Below are positions 43,485 to 44,310 of a stretch of DNA of 44,310 nucleotides, one piece after another. This DNA comes from Bartonella rochalimae ATCC BAA-1498 (GTDB lineage: Bacteria; Pseudomonadota; Alphaproteobacteria; Rhizobiales; Rhizobiaceae), in assembly GCF_000706645.1 (NCBI RefSeq), contig NZ_KL407337.1:555355-599664 (forward strand). Direction: 5' to 3'. Below the pieces are notes generated by a model. That model saw only the letters and a program-made list of their open reading frames with translations. It ran no database searches and had not been told where the DNA came from. The position numbers were made by a program, and so were the translations under genes. Within the stretch, counting starts at the first letter, position 1. The number at the start of each line of letters is the position of its first letter.

Positions 43485-44150
43485 TTATTTACTGTCCTTT
43501 TCTTTATTCTTTATCACTAATTTTAATGAAATAGAAATTAATTTTCCACTGCTTTACCTGTAATGAGTTTATATACTATTTTCCACACCTAATGTCCAAA
43601 ATTTCACTTAATTTCTAAAAAATCGTTGCATAAAGCATACTAATTTACGAAGCTACCTCCTCATCTGTACCCTCAAAACCAATCACTATAATGTGACGTC
43701 CACGCCTATATAGAAAGCACTCCTCTCTCAAAGCCATCTCTTCATTCTGTGCAAAAATAGTATAAACATCCTTATACATTTGTAAAAAATTTTCAGTCAT
43801 ATTAATCTCTTGGATACGATCAAAATTTGCTGATTACTTTGCAGTTATATTCAATTCTAAAGAAGCTCCTGCTTCATTAAAACCCTGTCCTCGTTCACGT
43901 GCGACGAACGCTCAAGAAATTCTTTCCTAGTTCGATAACTTTCCTTTTCCACCTAAATTTCAAACAAAACCTCAGCAGCTATTTTACCACCTTCAACATT
44001 ATTAAAAGCAATATGCGTTTCAACTTTAGCTCCATTCATAGAATGATCAAAAGTAATAACAAGAATTTCAAAATGATTAACTACTGAAATTAAACTACGC
44101 ATAAAATCAAAATATCTGTGAATTTGGCTAAACAACTTAACTAAACTCAC
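43485..44150 (-). pseudogene. rbsB: Ribose-type ABC substrate-binding protein pseudogene (rbsB remnant)
   Basis: Minus-strand fragments match a type I sugar-binding protein: VITFDHSMNGAKVETHIAF and NNVEGGKIAAE (44068-43960), RERGQGFNEAGASLE, a nonsense codon at 43834-43836 where Gln is expected (...NITAK-stop-SANFDR...), NFDRIQEINMTENFLQ, IFAQNEEMAL, GRHIIVIGFEGTDEEVA with a stop at 43645-43647, then KLITGKAVEN and ISISLKLVIKNKEKDSK. The N-terminal third with the signal peptide is missing; AT3 begins about 50 nt beyond. It lies just upstream of rbsK on the same strand, as in rbs operons. Confidence 0.85.
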
Positions 44151-44199
44151 AAATAACTGTTTAATTGTTCAAAATAAAAACAAGACTAATCTTTAAAGG

Positions 44200-44310
44200 C
44201 TAAAATTGATAACGTAAGCCACCCGAAATACTAATTCCAGAAAAGCCAGCTTTGGTTAATTTATGTTGGTATAACAAATCACCATGAAGTGCTATAGCAT
44301 TAGACAATTG
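44200..44310 (-). CDS. Autotransporter AT3, C-terminal 36 codons (runs off right edge)
   Basis: The reverse complement ends in a TAG at 44200-44202 preceded by 36 in-frame codons reading QLSNAIALHGDLLYQHKL and then SGISISGGLRYQF. It differs from the same part of AT2 (5115-5222) at only four of 108 positions, so it is the last barrel strands of a third paralogue. Similarity with AT2 stops at the stop codon: downstream DNA is rbsB remnant here and unrelated sequence there. Confidence 0.88.
   Translation of the reverse strand, partial: QLSNAIALHGDLLYQHKLTKAGFSGISISGGLRYQF

Noticed and set aside
43953-44150. 65-codon minus-strand ORF as an intact gene
   Set aside because: It is the preserved middle of the rbsB remnant, without a signal peptide or C-terminus.

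Overview
The window looks like a chromosomal segment of an AT-rich, reduced-genome alphaproteobacterium of the order Hyphomicrobiales (Rhizobiales), most probably Bartonella. This rests on the protein signatures (Brucella/Rhizobium-like RsmH, MraY and FtsZ), the low GC of non-coding DNA, decaying genes, and several copies of an AIDA-type autotransporter family typical of Bartonella. The species cannot be named from the sequence alone.

Layout. (1) 1-1238, minus: N-terminal 412 codons of an autotransporter (AT1) running off the left edge; its signal peptide is encoded by nine GAAA/TTTC tetranucleotide repeats, a strong phase-variation candidate. (2) 1616-4930, plus: a SCO1/SenC copper chaperone, PrmA and an aminopeptidase P. 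(3) 5112-8225, minus: a complete paralogous autotransporter (AT2) with the same promoter architecture as AT1. (4) 8736-33339, minus: ligA, recN, bamD, lpxC and the division/cell-wall (dcw) cluster. In transcription order the dcw cluster reads rsmH-ftsL-ftsI-murE-murF-mraY-murD-ftsW-murG-murC-murB-ddlB-ftsQ-ftsA-ftsZ. Genes are mostly overlapping or a few bases apart, and mraZ is absent from its usual place. (5) 33549-33932, minus: RNase P RNA, followed at higher coordinates by a small lytic transglycosylase. (6) 34547-36671: sparse, AT-rich DNA with one small membrane protein, a possible 39-aa ORF, and a candidate minus-strand small RNA (about 35963-36085) whose loop holds an 11-nt C tract. 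(7) 36672-41107: a DUF2293-like gene, ettA, an unrecognised gene, pncA and a DUF475/TerC-like membrane protein. (8) 41467-44310: an XRE repressor with a strong terminator, a 100-bp inverted-repeat element, a decayed ribose-utilisation pair (rbsB, rbsK pseudogenes), and the last 36 codons of a third autotransporter paralogue (AT3) entering from the right edge.

How the genes work together. The central block makes the peptidoglycan precursor (MurB, MurC, MurD, MurE, MurF, Ddl, MraY, MurG) and the divisome (FtsL, FtsI, FtsW, FtsQ, FtsA, FtsZ). LpxC (lipid A) and BamD (outer-membrane protein insertion) add envelope functions, and BamD would help insert the autotransporter barrels. The most interesting material is at the edges: a dispersed autotransporter family sharing near-identical blocks, one member with a frame-changing repeat, one barrel end lying beside a ruined sugar-uptake operon, and an unassigned structured RNA with a hypermutable C tract.
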